64,000 nt of DNA from PALSA-612 sp964595575 (GTDB lineage: Bacteria; Actinomycetota; Thermoleophilia; Gaiellales; Gaiellaceae). The first letter of the stretch is position 1. Every line of letters begins with the position of its first letter. The notes beneath the pieces were generated by a model. The model worked only from the letters and a program-made list of their open reading frames with translations, was not told the origin of the DNA and did not search any database. Below, in pieces: positions 33,582-42,017 of this stretch. The stretch spans positions 3,067 through 67,066 of the forward strand of contig CAZQRA010000012.1 of the NCBI GenBank assembly GCA_964595575.1. The letters run 5' to 3'. The position numbers and the translations under genes are program-made.

Positions 33582-34850
33582 GTGGAAGCGGCGGCCGTCT
33601 CCGTCATCCACCCCCGCGGCGACGAGGTCGCCGCTCAGCCGCGCCTCACCGCCCGCCGGGTCGCCTGGCTGTACGGGGGAACAGGGGTCTCCCTGTTCGC
33701 GGTCATGGGCCTGGCCGGCTTGACCATGCGCCTCGCCCAGGCCACGGTGATCGACCTCGGCGACGAGTGGTTCTACCGCCTGATGACCGTGCACGGGGCG
33801 GGGATGCTCACGGGAGCCCTCCTGGCCATGATGGGGGCGCTGTGGTTCGTCCTCGACGCCGAGGTCGCCCTCGACCCGCGGCGGATGCTGGCCGCCTACG
33901 GGCTGGCCCTGGGCGGGGCGGTGGCCGTAGTCGTGGCCATCCTCATCGGCGGCTTCGCCACCGGCTGGACGTTCCTGTGGCCGCTTCCCGTCCTCGCCGC
34001 CGGTGGTTGGCCGACGTGGCCCGCGGCCGCGTTCCTGGCCGGGCTCTTGGCCGTGGGAGCCGGGTTCATCGTCTACTGCCTCGACCTCCTCATCCGGACG
34101 ACTGCCCGCTACGGAGGCCTGCAGCGCGCCCTGGGCATCGCCTACCTGCGCGACCGCGGCGACTCCCCGCCCCCGCCACAAGCGCTGGCCGCGATGGTGG
34201 TCTCGCTCGAGGGGCTCTTGGCCAGTGTGGTCGGCGCCACCGTGATCGTGGCCGAGATCGGCCGGCTCGTCGACGGCGAGGCGGAGCTGGACGCCCTCTG
34301 GGCCAAGAACCTCACCTACTTCTTCGGCCACTCGCTCGCCAACCTCATCATCTACCTCGCCGCCGGCGCCGTGTACGTGCTTCTCCCTCGCTACGCAGGA
34401 CGCCCCTGGAGAACGACCAAGCCCATCGTGGTGGCTTGGCTGGGGACGCCCGTGTTCGTGGCCACCGCCTATTCGCACCACCTGTACATGGACTTCGTCC
34501 AGCCGGGCGGCCTGCAGGTGATGTCGAGCATCGCCTCCTTCGCCGCCGCCCTGCCGCCGGCCGTCGTCACCATCTACACGGGGGCGCTCCTCGTCTGGGG
34601 CTCGCGCTACCGCTGGACCTTGGCCTCCGCCCTCCTCTACCTCGGCTTCGCCGGTTGGGCCATCGGTGGCACGGGGGCCGTGCTCGACTCCGTGATCCCC
34701 TTCAACTTCCGGTTCCACAACACCCTCTGGGTCGTCGCCCACTTCCACACCTACCTCCTCCTCTGCGTGATCTTCTGGGCGCTGGCGCTCGTCGTGCACC
34801 TCCTGGAGGCAGCCGCCGGCCGGCCGGCGCGGCGAGGGCCCGCGGCGAAC
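33582..34850 (+). CDS. B-family heme-copper oxidoreductase subunit I, probable NO reductase type (5' part of a frameshifted gene)
   Basis: About 420 residues with ten membrane helices. The metal ligands are intact: low-spin heme His in TVHGAGMLTG (about 68), first CuB/FeB His in YFFGHSLANLIIYLA (about 250), the HH pair in YSHHLYMDF (about 297) and the heme pair in VVAHFHTYLL (about 386). The Tyr normally four residues after the first CuB His (HPxVY), cross-linked in O2 reductases, is replaced by Asn (HSLAN). This is what NO reductases of the superfamily show, for example the NorSY type. The frame breaks in GC-rich DNA at 34812-34850, just before helix XI. The GTG at 33582 follows the CuA remnant directly. 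Confidence 0.75.
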
Positions 34851-34854
34851 GGCG

Positions 34855-35601
34855 GTGGCCGGGATGCTGGTGGGCGGATACGGCCTCGTCGCCGTCTGGT
34901 ACCTCTCCGGCGCCCTCGGCCTTCCCCGTCGCTACGCCGTGCAACCGGCGGGAACGGACGGCTACAGCCTGGCCGGCAGCGTCTTCGTCCTCGTCTTCGC
35001 CCTCGGCTTCCTCGTCCTCGTCTGGGAGCTCGGTTGGCTTGCCAGGCGAGCTTGGGCCCGGCGCCCGAGGGAAGTTCTCCGGGAGCCGGCCCGCTCCCGG
35101 GAGAGCGCCGCCCCCGAGCGGCCGTCGCGTTCCCTGGAACCGCCGCTTGCAGCCGGCCCCGAGGTGGCGGTGGCGGTGGCCGCGGCCGTGGTCGCCCTCG
35201 CCACCTTCTTTCCGCCGGTAACCGACGCCGTGCTCGACCACGTTCGCCTCCACCACCTCCAGCACGCCGGTCAGTTCTCCTTCGGCGCCCTCCTGGGGAT
35301 CGCGTTGGCCGCGCTGCCGCCGCTCCAGGCTCAGCTGGCCGGCTGGGCCGACCTCTCCATCCTGGTGGTGATCGCCGCCCCCGCCGGGATGCTGCTCGCC
35401 ATGCTGCCGAGCGTGTACGGCTCGCTCGAGCCCGACCAGGGGCTCCACCTCCTCTACCACCTCGGGATAGCGGCGCTCGGCCTCCTCACCGGCCTTGCCT
35501 GCGGGGCCCTGGGGCGGGTGGCCGGGCGGCTCGTGCTTCTCCTCTCGTTGGGTATGGCCGTCATGTACGCAGCTGGAGTGACAGGAGGCCAGGGTGGCTG
35601 A
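34855..35601 (+). CDS. Subunit I helices XI-XII plus C-terminal membrane domain (3' part of the frameshifted gene)
   Basis: The frame from GTG 34855 begins AGMLVGGYGLVAVWYLSGALG then LPRRY, which is the helix XI-XII hairpin of heme-copper subunit I, so it continues the previous entry in the +1 frame. After helix XII comes an Arg/Pro/Glu-rich linker and about 150 residues with five further helices and the His-rich HHLQHAGQF. That domain could be a fused extra subunit of unknown role. No ribosome site precedes the GTG, which supports a frameshift over a separate gene. It ends overlapping the cytochrome c gene by 8 nt. Confidence 0.65.
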   Translation: MAGMLVGGYGLVAVWYLSGALGLPRRYAVQPAGTDGYSLAGSVFVLVFALGFLVLVWELGWLARRAWARRPREVLREPARSRESAAPERPSRSLEPPLAAGPEVAVAVAAAVVALATFFPPVTDAVLDHVRLHHLQHAGQFSFGALLGIALAALPPLQAQLAGWADLSILVVIAAPAGMLLAMLPSVYGSLEPDQGLHLLYHLGIAALGLLTGLACGALGRVAGRLVLLLSLGMAVMYAAGVTGGQGG

Positions 35602-36091
35602 CACGCAGAAGACGACAGGGAATGGGCTTGGGCGCTGGCTCCTGGGAGGCCTCGTCGCGGGCGGGATCGTGCTCGGCCTTCTGATCGGCGCCTACGAGGT
35701 CGGCTACGACCGGGGGCGAGACAGCGTTCGCCCCCCCGCGCAAACGGAGGCACGGCCCGCTCCCTCCCCGCCGGAGACACGTGGTGGCCTGGTCGAGCGG
35801 GGGGAGCAGCTCTTCGCCCGCTACGCCTGCGCCAGCTGCCACTCCGTGGACGGATCGCCCGGCGCAGGCCCGACCGTGAAGGGACTGGCCGGAAGCCGGG
35901 TGCGGCTCGACGACGGCACCACTGTCACGGCCGACGACGCCTACCTAGCCGAGTCGGTCACCGACCCGGACGCGAAGGTGGTCGAGGGCTACCGGAAGGG
36001 CGTCATGACCGCAGCCGTGGCCGGCTTCGACCTCGCCTCCAAGCCCCTCGAGGTACAGGCCCTCGTCGCCTACATGAAGGCGAAGCGCTGA
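35594..36091 (+). CDS. Membrane-anchored class I cytochrome c
   Basis: This 165-aa protein has one N-terminal membrane helix (about 13-38), a Pro/Glu-rich spacer and one cytochrome c domain with the heme motif CASCH (about 78-82). The C-terminal VMTAAVAG and LVAYMKAKR regions hold candidate distal Met residues. It overlaps the heme-copper subunit I gene by 8 nt and is therefore its likely electron donor. The start is GTG 35594 with AGGAGG upstream. Confidence 0.87.
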   Translation: MADTQKTTGNGLGRWLLGGLVAGGIVLGLLIGAYEVGYDRGRDSVRPPAQTEARPAPSPPETRGGLVERGEQLFARYACASCHSVDGSPGAGPTVKGLAGSRVRLDDGTTVTADDAYLAESVTDPDAKVVEGYRKGVMTAAVAGFDLASKPLEVQALVAYMKAKR

Positions 36092-36092
36092 G

Positions 36093-37031
36093 CTAGGCCG
36101 GCCTCCGCCCGGCCTCCTCGCCCCGACAGCGCAGGGGCTGCCCGCTCGGCCGAGCCGCCAGCGCAGGGAGGACGGCCAGCCAGAAGGTGAACAGGCGGTA
36201 GACGAGGACGCCGGCGAGCGCAGGGGCGAGCGGCAGCCCCACCCAAACCAGGGCGAACGTCATCAGCACCTCGACGAGGCCCGCCCCTCCGGCGGGAAGC
36301 GACCGGCGGCTGGCCACGTAGCCGGTGGCGTAGGCGAGGACGAGAGCCGGCGTCGAGACCTCCACGGAGAAGGTCCTCAGAGCCGCCCACAGGCAGGCGA
36401 CGTCGCCTAGGTAGTAGAGGGACACGCCTACGAGACCCGGCAGGTGTCGCAGCGGCCGTGAGGCAAGCGCCCGCAGCATGACCACGCCGGCAATCGCGTG
36501 GGCGAAAGCGGCCTGCAGCCGTCCGCCCCGGGAAGGGTCGGCCAGCCTGGCGCTCCGCCTAGGCGACGACGCCCACAGAGCGGCGGCGAAGCCCGGTGCC
36601 ACCGCCAGCCACGGCCAGGTCATACCCGCCTGGACGTGACTGCCGGCGGCCAGGAGAAAGAGCGCCGAGCCGAAGGCGGCCGGCGCCAGCACCGCCCACT
36701 CCAGCGCTCCCAGGCAGGCCACGCGGGCAATCGCCTCCTGCTTACGGAGTCCTGCCCCGCGAAGGGCCCGGTAGTCGACACCGAACCCGCCCGAGAGGTG
36801 GGAGGCGTGGTAGGCGCCGAAGCCGGCCACCACGATCCGAGCCGAGGAGCGAAAGCCGATCACGGGCCCGTTGTCGAGGCGGGCCACGTTGCGGAGGGCA
36901 AGGACGTAGCCGACCAGGCCTACCAGCTCGGCTCCTGCGCACGCGGCCAGCCAGGCAGGCTCAAGGTGGGAGGTGACGTGACGGAGGGCGTCCAGCCCAG
37001 CGGCCTGGGCGATGAAGGCCGCGGCCAGCAT
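36093..37031 (-). CDS. Lysylphosphatidylglycerol-synthase TM-like / YbhN family membrane protein
   Basis: This 312-aa polytopic protein has about eight helices and the family pattern ARIVVAGFGAYHASHLSGGFG and PAGGAGLVEVLMTFALVWVG followed by VYRLFTFWLAVLPAL. The family covers the flippase domain of MprF and many uncharacterised homologues; no catalytic synthase domain is attached. It may move a lipid across the membrane. It is convergent with the cytochrome c gene, 1 bp between stops. The N-terminus could lie further upstream. Confidence 0.72.
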   Translation of the reverse strand: MLAAAFIAQAAGLDALRHVTSHLEPAWLAACAGAELVGLVGYVLALRNVARLDNGPVIGFRSSARIVVAGFGAYHASHLSGGFGVDYRALRGAGLRKQEAIARVACLGALEWAVLAPAAFGSALFLLAAGSHVQAGMTWPWLAVAPGFAAALWASSPRRSARLADPSRGGRLQAAFAHAIAGVVMLRALASRPLRHLPGLVGVSLYYLGDVACLWAALRTFSVEVSTPALVLAYATGYVASRRSLPAGGAGLVEVLMTFALVWVGLPLAPALAGVLVYRLFTFWLAVLPALAARPSGQPLRCRGEEAGRRPA

Positions 37032-37116
37032 GGCCAGGGCGGCGGCCGAGGTGAAGGCGAGGAGGCGACGGCTGGAGCCGTGGACTGCTCCGTGCTCGTC
37101 GCGGGGCCGGGGCCTG

Positions 37117-37431
37117 TCAGCGATCCTGGTCAGCGTTCTCGTCGGCGTCGGCTGGATACAGGGGGAGGCCGGTAGCGACCAGGCGCCGGCCGCCGACCTC
37201 GTAGACGACGTCCACGGTATCGTGCCGACGGTAGGTACCGGCGATCCCGAGAACGAGGGATAGCCAGCGGAGAAGGCCCAACCTCCCTTCCTGAGCCAGG
37301 CGGCGAGGGAAGACGAGCGTCTCTCCCTCCCGCACGAAGTCCACCCCCTCCCGCTGGGGCACGCCGTTGACGTACACCTCGAAGGTGTCCCCGACGCCGG
37401 AGGGCAGGAAGACGCGGGTCCTTCCGCTCAC
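37117..37431 (-). CDS. Small conserved-looking protein of unknown function
   Basis: This protein of about 104 aa begins MSGRTRVFLPSGVGDTFEVY and contains VNGVPQREGVDFVREGETLV, a beta-rich stretch like those of surface or phage-tail domains, and VDVVYEVGGRRLVATGLPLY near its end. I do not recognise a named family. GTG 37431 is chosen because longer frames would run into the promoter of the divergent coxB gene. It lies 86 bp upstream of the flippase-like gene on the same strand and may be co-transcribed with it. Confidence 0.55.
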   Translation of the reverse strand: MSGRTRVFLPSGVGDTFEVYVNGVPQREGVDFVREGETLVFPRRLAQEGRLGLLRWLSLVLGIAGTYRRHDTVDVVYEVGGRRLVATGLPLYPADADENADQDR

Positions 37432-37470
37432 CCGTACAGCATGCCCGAGCCGCTCCTCCTCCCCGGCTCG

Positions 37471-37476
37471 TAGAAT
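37471..37476 (+). promoter_or_regulatory. -10 element TAGAAT for coxB
   Basis: TAGAAT is followed by 7 nt and the GTG at 37484. The spacing and the lack of a Shine-Dalgarno sequence indicate a leaderless mRNA for the caa3 oxidase operon. Confidence 0.5.
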
Positions 37477-37483
37477 CGGCGCC

Positions 37484-38455
37484 GTGCTCCCGAAGCGCCG
37501 TGTCGTCGTCCTTGCCCTGGCCCTCGTCCTCGTGGGTGCCACGCCGGCGGCGGCAGGGAACGGAGGGGTCGCTCCCGTGGCCCCAGCCAGCCCCAACGCG
37601 GAGGCCATCCGGGACACCTACTGGCTCGTCCTGGGGCTCACGGGCGGGATCTTCCTGCTCGTCGAGACGGCCCTCGTCCTCTTCATCGTTCGCTTCCGCC
37701 GTCGGGGCCGCCCAGCGACGGCCGAGGGCCCCCAGGTTCGCGGCCACGCTCGGCTCGAGCTTCTGTGGACGCTCGTGCCCGTGCTCGTCCTGGGCGCCAT
37801 CGCCGGCTTCGTGTTCGCCAAGCTGCCCGACATCGAGCCGGCCCCTGCCGCCAAGGCAGCCGCGGGGAGACTCGAGGTGACGGTGGAGGGTCGCCAGTAC
37901 TACTGGCTCGTTCGCTACCCGGGCGGCCGGGTGTCCGTCGACCGGTTGGTGGTACCCGTGGGGCGGGTGGTGACCTTGAAGGTGGTCTCTTCCGACGTCG
38001 TCCACAGCTGGTGGATCCCGGCCCTGGGGGGCAAGATCGACGCCATCCCCGGTCGTACCAACGCCACCTGGTTCCGAGCCGATCGCCTCGGCGTCTACCG
38101 CGGCCAGTGCGCCGAGCTGTGCGGCGTCGAGCACGCGCTCATGCGGGCCCGAGTCGAGGTGGTTCGCCCCCGCGCCTACCAGGCCTTCCTGGCCACCCAT
38201 GCCCCCGGTAGCAAAGCCGTGGGCAGGGAGACCTTCCAGGGAGTCTGCAGCAAGTGCCACGGCGCCGCCGGCGAGGGCCGGGGCTCGGCGCCGTCGCTGC
38301 AGGGACGTATCTTCGACGAGACCACCGCCACGGTGATCACCGAGGGCATCCGTACCATGCCGGCGGTCGGCGCCGGGTGGTCCCAAGACCAAGTCCGGGC
38401 AACGATCGCCTACCTCAAGCGCCGCTTCAGCCCAGGAGGCCCAGGTGGCAGCTAG
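37484..38455 (+). CDS. Cytochrome c oxidase subunit II with fused cytochrome c domain (caa3 type)
   Basis: This 323-aa protein has a signal/first helix (about 4-22), a second helix (about 45-70), the CuA domain with VHSWWIPALGG and CAELCGVEHALM, and a C-terminal cytochrome c domain with CSKCHG (about 251) and TMPAVG for the distal Met. The fusion defines caa3 oxidases, which accept electrons without a separate soluble cytochrome. The GTG at 37484 is set by the leaderless -10. It overlaps coxA by 11 nt. Confidence 0.92.
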   Translation: MLPKRRVVVLALALVLVGATPAAAGNGGVAPVAPASPNAEAIRDTYWLVLGLTGGIFLLVETALVLFIVRFRRRGRPATAEGPQVRGHARLELLWTLVPVLVLGAIAGFVFAKLPDIEPAPAAKAAAGRLEVTVEGRQYYWLVRYPGGRVSVDRLVVPVGRVVTLKVVSSDVVHSWWIPALGGKIDAIPGRTNATWFRADRLGVYRGQCAELCGVEHALMRARVEVVRPRAYQAFLATHAPGSKAVGRETFQGVCSKCHGAAGEGRGSAPSLQGRIFDETTATVITEGIRTMPAVGAGWSQDQVRATIAYLKRRFSPGGPGGS

Positions 38456-40094
38456 GGCAGAGCCCCTGGCCTCGCCCCCCCTCGACTGGAAGCGAGGCCG
38501 GGTCACAAGCTGGCTCACCACCACCGACCACAAGCGGATCGGGATCCTCTACGTGGCCACCAGCCTCCTCTTCTTCGTGGTCGCCGGCGTCCTCTCCCTC
38601 CTCATGCGGGCTCAGCTCGCCCGCCCCGACCTCGACATTGTCACCGGCGACAAGTACAACGAGCTTTTCACCGTGCACGGCACGGCCATGGTGTTCCTGT
38701 TCATCGTGCCCATCCTGACCGGGCTCGCGAACTACGTGGTACCGCTGATGATCGGCGCCCGGGACATGGCCTTTCCCCGCCTCAACGCCCTCTCCTACTG
38801 GCTCTTTGTCCTGGGCGGGATCGTCCTCTTCGGGAGCTTCCTCGCCAAGGGCGGCGCCGCCAGCGCGGGCTGGACCGGCTACCCGCCTCTCTCCGAGCGG
38901 GCCTTCAGCGGCGGCAACGGGGTCGACCTGTGGATCCTCTCCCTCCACCTCCTCTCCCTGTCCTCCCTCGCGGGCGCCATCAACTTCATCGTCACCATCG
39001 TCAACATGCGCACCGCCGGCATGACCTTCATGCGCATGCCCCTCTTCGTGTGGTCGATCCTCACCTTCGCCGTCCTGCTCGTGCTCGTGCTGCCGGCCCT
39101 CTCGGGCGGGCTCACCTTGCTCCTGCTGGACCGGCAGGTGGGCACCCACTTCTTCCTCCCCGACCAGGGCGGAAGCGCCCTCCTCTGGCAGCACGTCTTC
39201 TGGTTCTTCGGCCACCCGGAGGTGTACGTCATCATTTTGCCCGCCATGGGCATCGTGTCCGAGGTCATCCCCGTCTTCTCGCGCAAGCCCATCTTCGGCT
39301 ACTCCGCCGTGGCCCTCTCCACTGTCGGCATCGGCTTCGTGTCCATGCTGGTGTGGGCCCACCACATGTTCACGGTGGGCCTGGGACGGGGCCTGAACAG
39401 CTACTTCATGGTGGCGACCATGCTCGTCGCCGTTCCCACCGGCGTCAAGGTCCTGAACTGGGTTGCCACCACCTGGCGCGGGAACCTGTCTTTCGATACC
39501 CCCATGCTGTTCGCCCTCGGCTTCGTGGGCGTCTTCCTGGTGGGCGGGCTCACCGGCATCTTCCTGGCCGCCTACCCGGTCGACTGGCAGGTGCACGACA
39601 CCTACTTCGTGGTCGGCCACTTCCACTACACCCTCTTCGGCGGGGCTGTGTTCGCCGTCCTCGCCGGTCTCCACTACTGGTGGCCCAAGATGTTCGGCCG
39701 CAAGCTGGACGAGCGCCTGGGCAAGCTGAGCTTCTGGCTCGTTCTCGTGGGCTTCAACCTCACCTTCATGCCTCAGCACCTGCTGGGCTTGGCCGGGATG
39801 CCGCGGCGCATCTACACGTACTCGCACGGAGGCGCCTGGGAGGTGTACAACCTGATCTCGACCGTGGGCGCCGGCATCACGGCCTTGGGGCTCCTTGCCT
39901 TCTTCGTGAACGCAGCCCTGTGGCGACGGCTGCCGCGCGTGGGACGGGACCCCTGGCTGGGGAGCACACTGGAGTGGTACGCGCCGTCTCCGCCCCCGCC
40001 CCAGAACTGGCTGGAGCCGCTTCCCTACGTGACGAGCAGCCGTCCCCTGCGCGACCTCCGGCTTCGACTCCAGGAGACCCGTGGCGGCCCCTAG
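38445..40094 (+). CDS. Cytochrome c oxidase subunit I (A-family)
   Basis: This 549-aa subunit has twelve helices and all metal ligands: TVHGTAMVF, FWFFGHPEVYVII (CuB His, D-channel Glu and cross-linked Tyr), WAHHMFTVGL and VVGHFHYTLF. YPPLSERAFSGG and TGYPP regions match A-family enzymes. It reduces O2 to water and pumps protons. No separate subunit III gene follows. The heme O synthase gene starts inside its last codons (14-nt overlap). Confidence 0.95.
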   Translation: MAARAEPLASPPLDWKRGRVTSWLTTTDHKRIGILYVATSLLFFVVAGVLSLLMRAQLARPDLDIVTGDKYNELFTVHGTAMVFLFIVPILTGLANYVVPLMIGARDMAFPRLNALSYWLFVLGGIVLFGSFLAKGGAASAGWTGYPPLSERAFSGGNGVDLWILSLHLLSLSSLAGAINFIVTIVNMRTAGMTFMRMPLFVWSILTFAVLLVLVLPALSGGLTLLLLDRQVGTHFFLPDQGGSALLWQHVFWFFGHPEVYVIILPAMGIVSEVIPVFSRKPIFGYSAVALSTVGIGFVSMLVWAHHMFTVGLGRGLNSYFMVATMLVAVPTGVKVLNWVATTWRGNLSFDTPMLFALGFVGVFLVGGLTGIFLAAYPVDWQVHDTYFVVGHFHYTLFGGAVFAVLAGLHYWWPKMFGRKLDERLGKLSFWLVLVGFNLTFMPQHLLGLAGMPRRIYTYSHGGAWEVYNLISTVGAGITALGLLAFFVNAALWRRLPRVGRDPWLGSTLEWYAPSPPPPQNWLEPLPYVTSSRPLRDLRLRLQETRGGP

Positions 40095-41271
40095 CCCCAG
40101 CCCCTGGCTTCGCCTCACCGCGCTGGCGGTGGCGGCGGTGACGCTCCTGGCCGTCGTCTCGGGGGCGACGGGGCTGGGCACCGCCCACCGACTGCTGGCC
40201 GCGCTGGCTTTGCCCCCGTTGGGGGCCCTGGCCCTGGCTGCGTGGAGCTCCCACCGATCGCTCCTTGCTCCAGCCCTGGCCGCCGGATCCCTGTTTGCCG
40301 CGGCCGCCGTCGCGCGCTCGCCCCAGCTCCACCTGGCCTTGGCGGCGGCTGCCTTGGCGGCCTCGGCCGTTCTTGCCGCCCTCGCTTACCGGCGGGAGCG
40401 CCAGCCCTGGGGAAGCTGGCGCGACTACCTGGCCCTGACGAAGCCGCGGGTGATGTCACTCCTCCTCCTCACCGGCTTCTGCGGGCTCGTGGCGGGAGCT
40501 CGCGGGCTCCCACCGCTCCCGGTGGCGGTCGCCGCTATGGTCGGCCTGGCCCTTGCCTGCGGCGGGGCGGCCGCCCTCAACCACGTCCTCGATCGCGACA
40601 TCGACCGCCTCATGGGCAGGCGAACCCGCCTTCGCCCTGTGGCCGCCGGCCGCGTCTCGCCGACGCACGCGCTCGAGTTCGGGTTGGCCCTATCGGCGCT
40701 CTCCTTCACCTTGCTGGCAGGAGCGGTCAACGTCCTTACCGCCACCTTGGCCCTGATCGGCAACCTCTTCTACGTCCTCGTCTACACCCGCTGGCTCAAG
40801 CGGTCGACGCCCCAGAACATCGTCATCGGCGGAGCGGCAGGGGCGGTGCCGCCGCTCGTGGGCTGGGCAGCGGCGACGGGCAGCCTGGCCCTCCCGGCTG
40901 TGTTCCTGTTCTTGATCGTGTTCCTGTGGACGCCCCCGCACTTCTGGGCGCTCGCCCTGCTCCTCAAGCGCGACTACGCCGCGGCCGGCGTCCCCATGCT
41001 GCCCGTGGTTCGAGGCGAGAGGGCGACGGCACGCCACATCCTCGTCTACTCCGCCCTCCTCGTCGCCTTCAGCGCCGTCCCCTTCCTGGCCGGGTCGTTC
41101 GGATCCGTCTACCTGGGCATCACCCTTGCCTTGGGGGCGTGGCTCCTCTGGCTGGCAGCCCGACTGCACGCCCGACCGACGGCAGCCCGGGCCTCGGCCC
41201 TCTTCCACTACTCCCTGCTCTACCTCGCCCTCGTGTTCGCGGCGGCGGCCGTCGACCCGCTCGTCCTATGA
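40081..41271 (+). CDS. ctaB: Heme O synthase (protoheme IX farnesyltransferase) with an extra N-terminal membrane domain
   Basis: The CtaB/UbiA prenyltransferase domain occupies about 120-396, with ALTKPRVMSLLLLTGF, NHVLDRDIDRLMGRRTRLRP (Asp-rich prenyl-PP site) and VFLWTPPHFWALALLLKRDY. It farnesylates heme B for the oxidase. About 110 N-terminal residues with four helices are additional; they contain GTAHRLLAALALP, reminiscent of the HR-containing helices of heme A synthase CtaA, so a degenerate CtaA-like half may be fused. No complete ctaA is in the window. Confidence 0.92.
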   Translation: MAAPSPSPWLRLTALAVAAVTLLAVVSGATGLGTAHRLLAALALPPLGALALAAWSSHRSLLAPALAAGSLFAAAAVARSPQLHLALAAAALAASAVLAALAYRRERQPWGSWRDYLALTKPRVMSLLLLTGFCGLVAGARGLPPLPVAVAAMVGLALACGGAAALNHVLDRDIDRLMGRRTRLRPVAAGRVSPTHALEFGLALSALSFTLLAGAVNVLTATLALIGNLFYVLVYTRWLKRSTPQNIVIGGAAGAVPPLVGWAAATGSLALPAVFLFLIVFLWTPPHFWALALLLKRDYAAAGVPMLPVVRGERATARHILVYSALLVAFSAVPFLAGSFGSVYLGITLALGAWLLWLAARLHARPTAARASALFHYSLLYLALVFAAAAVDPLVL

Positions 41272-41384
41272 CCGATCCCGAGCTCGAGCGGAGGAACCTC
41301 GTCCTCGGGCTGTGGCTCTTCGGCTTGTTCTTGGCCCTCCTGGGCTTGACGGCCATCGTCGCCGTCCTCGTCGTCTACGCGTGA
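41268..41384 (+). CDS. 38-aa single-helix membrane peptide downstream of ctaB
   Basis: The ATG overlaps the ctaB stop (ATGA). The 38 residues are TDPELERRNLVLGLWLFGLF plus a hydrophobic tail ending VLVVYA, that is a short charged N-terminus and one membrane helix. Size, position and coupling suggest a small accessory subunit of the caa3 oxidase. It is too short to assign by homology alone. Confidence 0.6.
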   Translation: MTDPELERRNLVLGLWLFGLFLALLGLTAIVAVLVVYA

Positions 41385-41396
41385 GGCTCCTGGCCT

Positions 41397-42017
41397 TCAG
41401 GGGAGGAGGAGGGTCGCTACGCCCCCGGCGACGAGGGCCAGCGCCCACACCCGGTCGAGGTCGAGCCAGGCGCGAGGGAGCACGCGAAGGCCGGCCACCT
41501 CGTAGACGACCAGGGCGCTGGCAGCGGCCCCTGTGGCCATGGCCAGCGTGTGCACGCCCCCGGCAAGCCCAGCGCTGAGCGCCCCCGCTGCTAGAGGATC
41601 TCCATCGCCCTCTAGGGCGTTGGTGAAGACGAACGGAAAGAGCATGAGGCCTGCTCCGTGAGCGCTCGACATGAGGAACGACCAAAGGGCAAGCTCCGGG
41701 TAGGAGAGGCGCATCCCCACCCATCGCACATGACGACCCGGCCGCCAAAGCTTCCAGATGGCGACCGCGAGCAAAAGCCCGGCGGCGGCCACCCGTACTA
41801 CCCCCTCGGAGGCCACCAACCGTGCCTCCTGGACGAGGAGCACGACCATCCCCACGGATGCCTCATGGCCGAACGCAAGAGGCGCGATCGCTCCTAGAAG
41901 AGCCCAGCGCGAGGACCTCTGGAGTCCAATGGCGACGGCGAAGAGCCACCCCATAGCCGGGTTGAGGCCGTGGAAGACTCCCAGCCCGGCCACGCCGGCC
42001 AGGCTTAGCTCGCTCAC
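41397..42017 (-). CDS. Polytopic membrane protein of unknown function with His-rich helices
   Basis: This 206-aa protein has about six helices with conserved-looking His at FHGLNPAMGW, FGHEASVGM, SAHGAGLML and GVHTLAMATG. His placed near or within helices recalls NicO/RcnA-type metal transporters and sulfite exporters, but I cannot assign a family. The GTG start overlaps the stop of the methanethiol-oxidase-like gene by 4 nt (GTGA), so the two are translated together. It might supply the copper that methanethiol oxidases need, or export a sulfur product. Confidence 0.65.
   Translation of the reverse strand: MSELSLAGVAGLGVFHGLNPAMGWLFAVAIGLQRSSRWALLGAIAPLAFGHEASVGMVVLLVQEARLVASEGVVRVAAAGLLLAVAIWKLWRPGRHVRWVGMRLSYPELALWSFLMSSAHGAGLMLFPFVFTNALEGDGDPLAAGALSAGLAGGVHTLAMATGAAASALVVYEVAGLRVLPRAWLDLDRVWALALVAGGVATLLLP

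Noticed and set aside
38427..40181. 584-codon minus-strand open frame
   Set aside because: It is antisense to coxA, and its translation is a Gly/Glu/His-rich low-complexity product without motifs.
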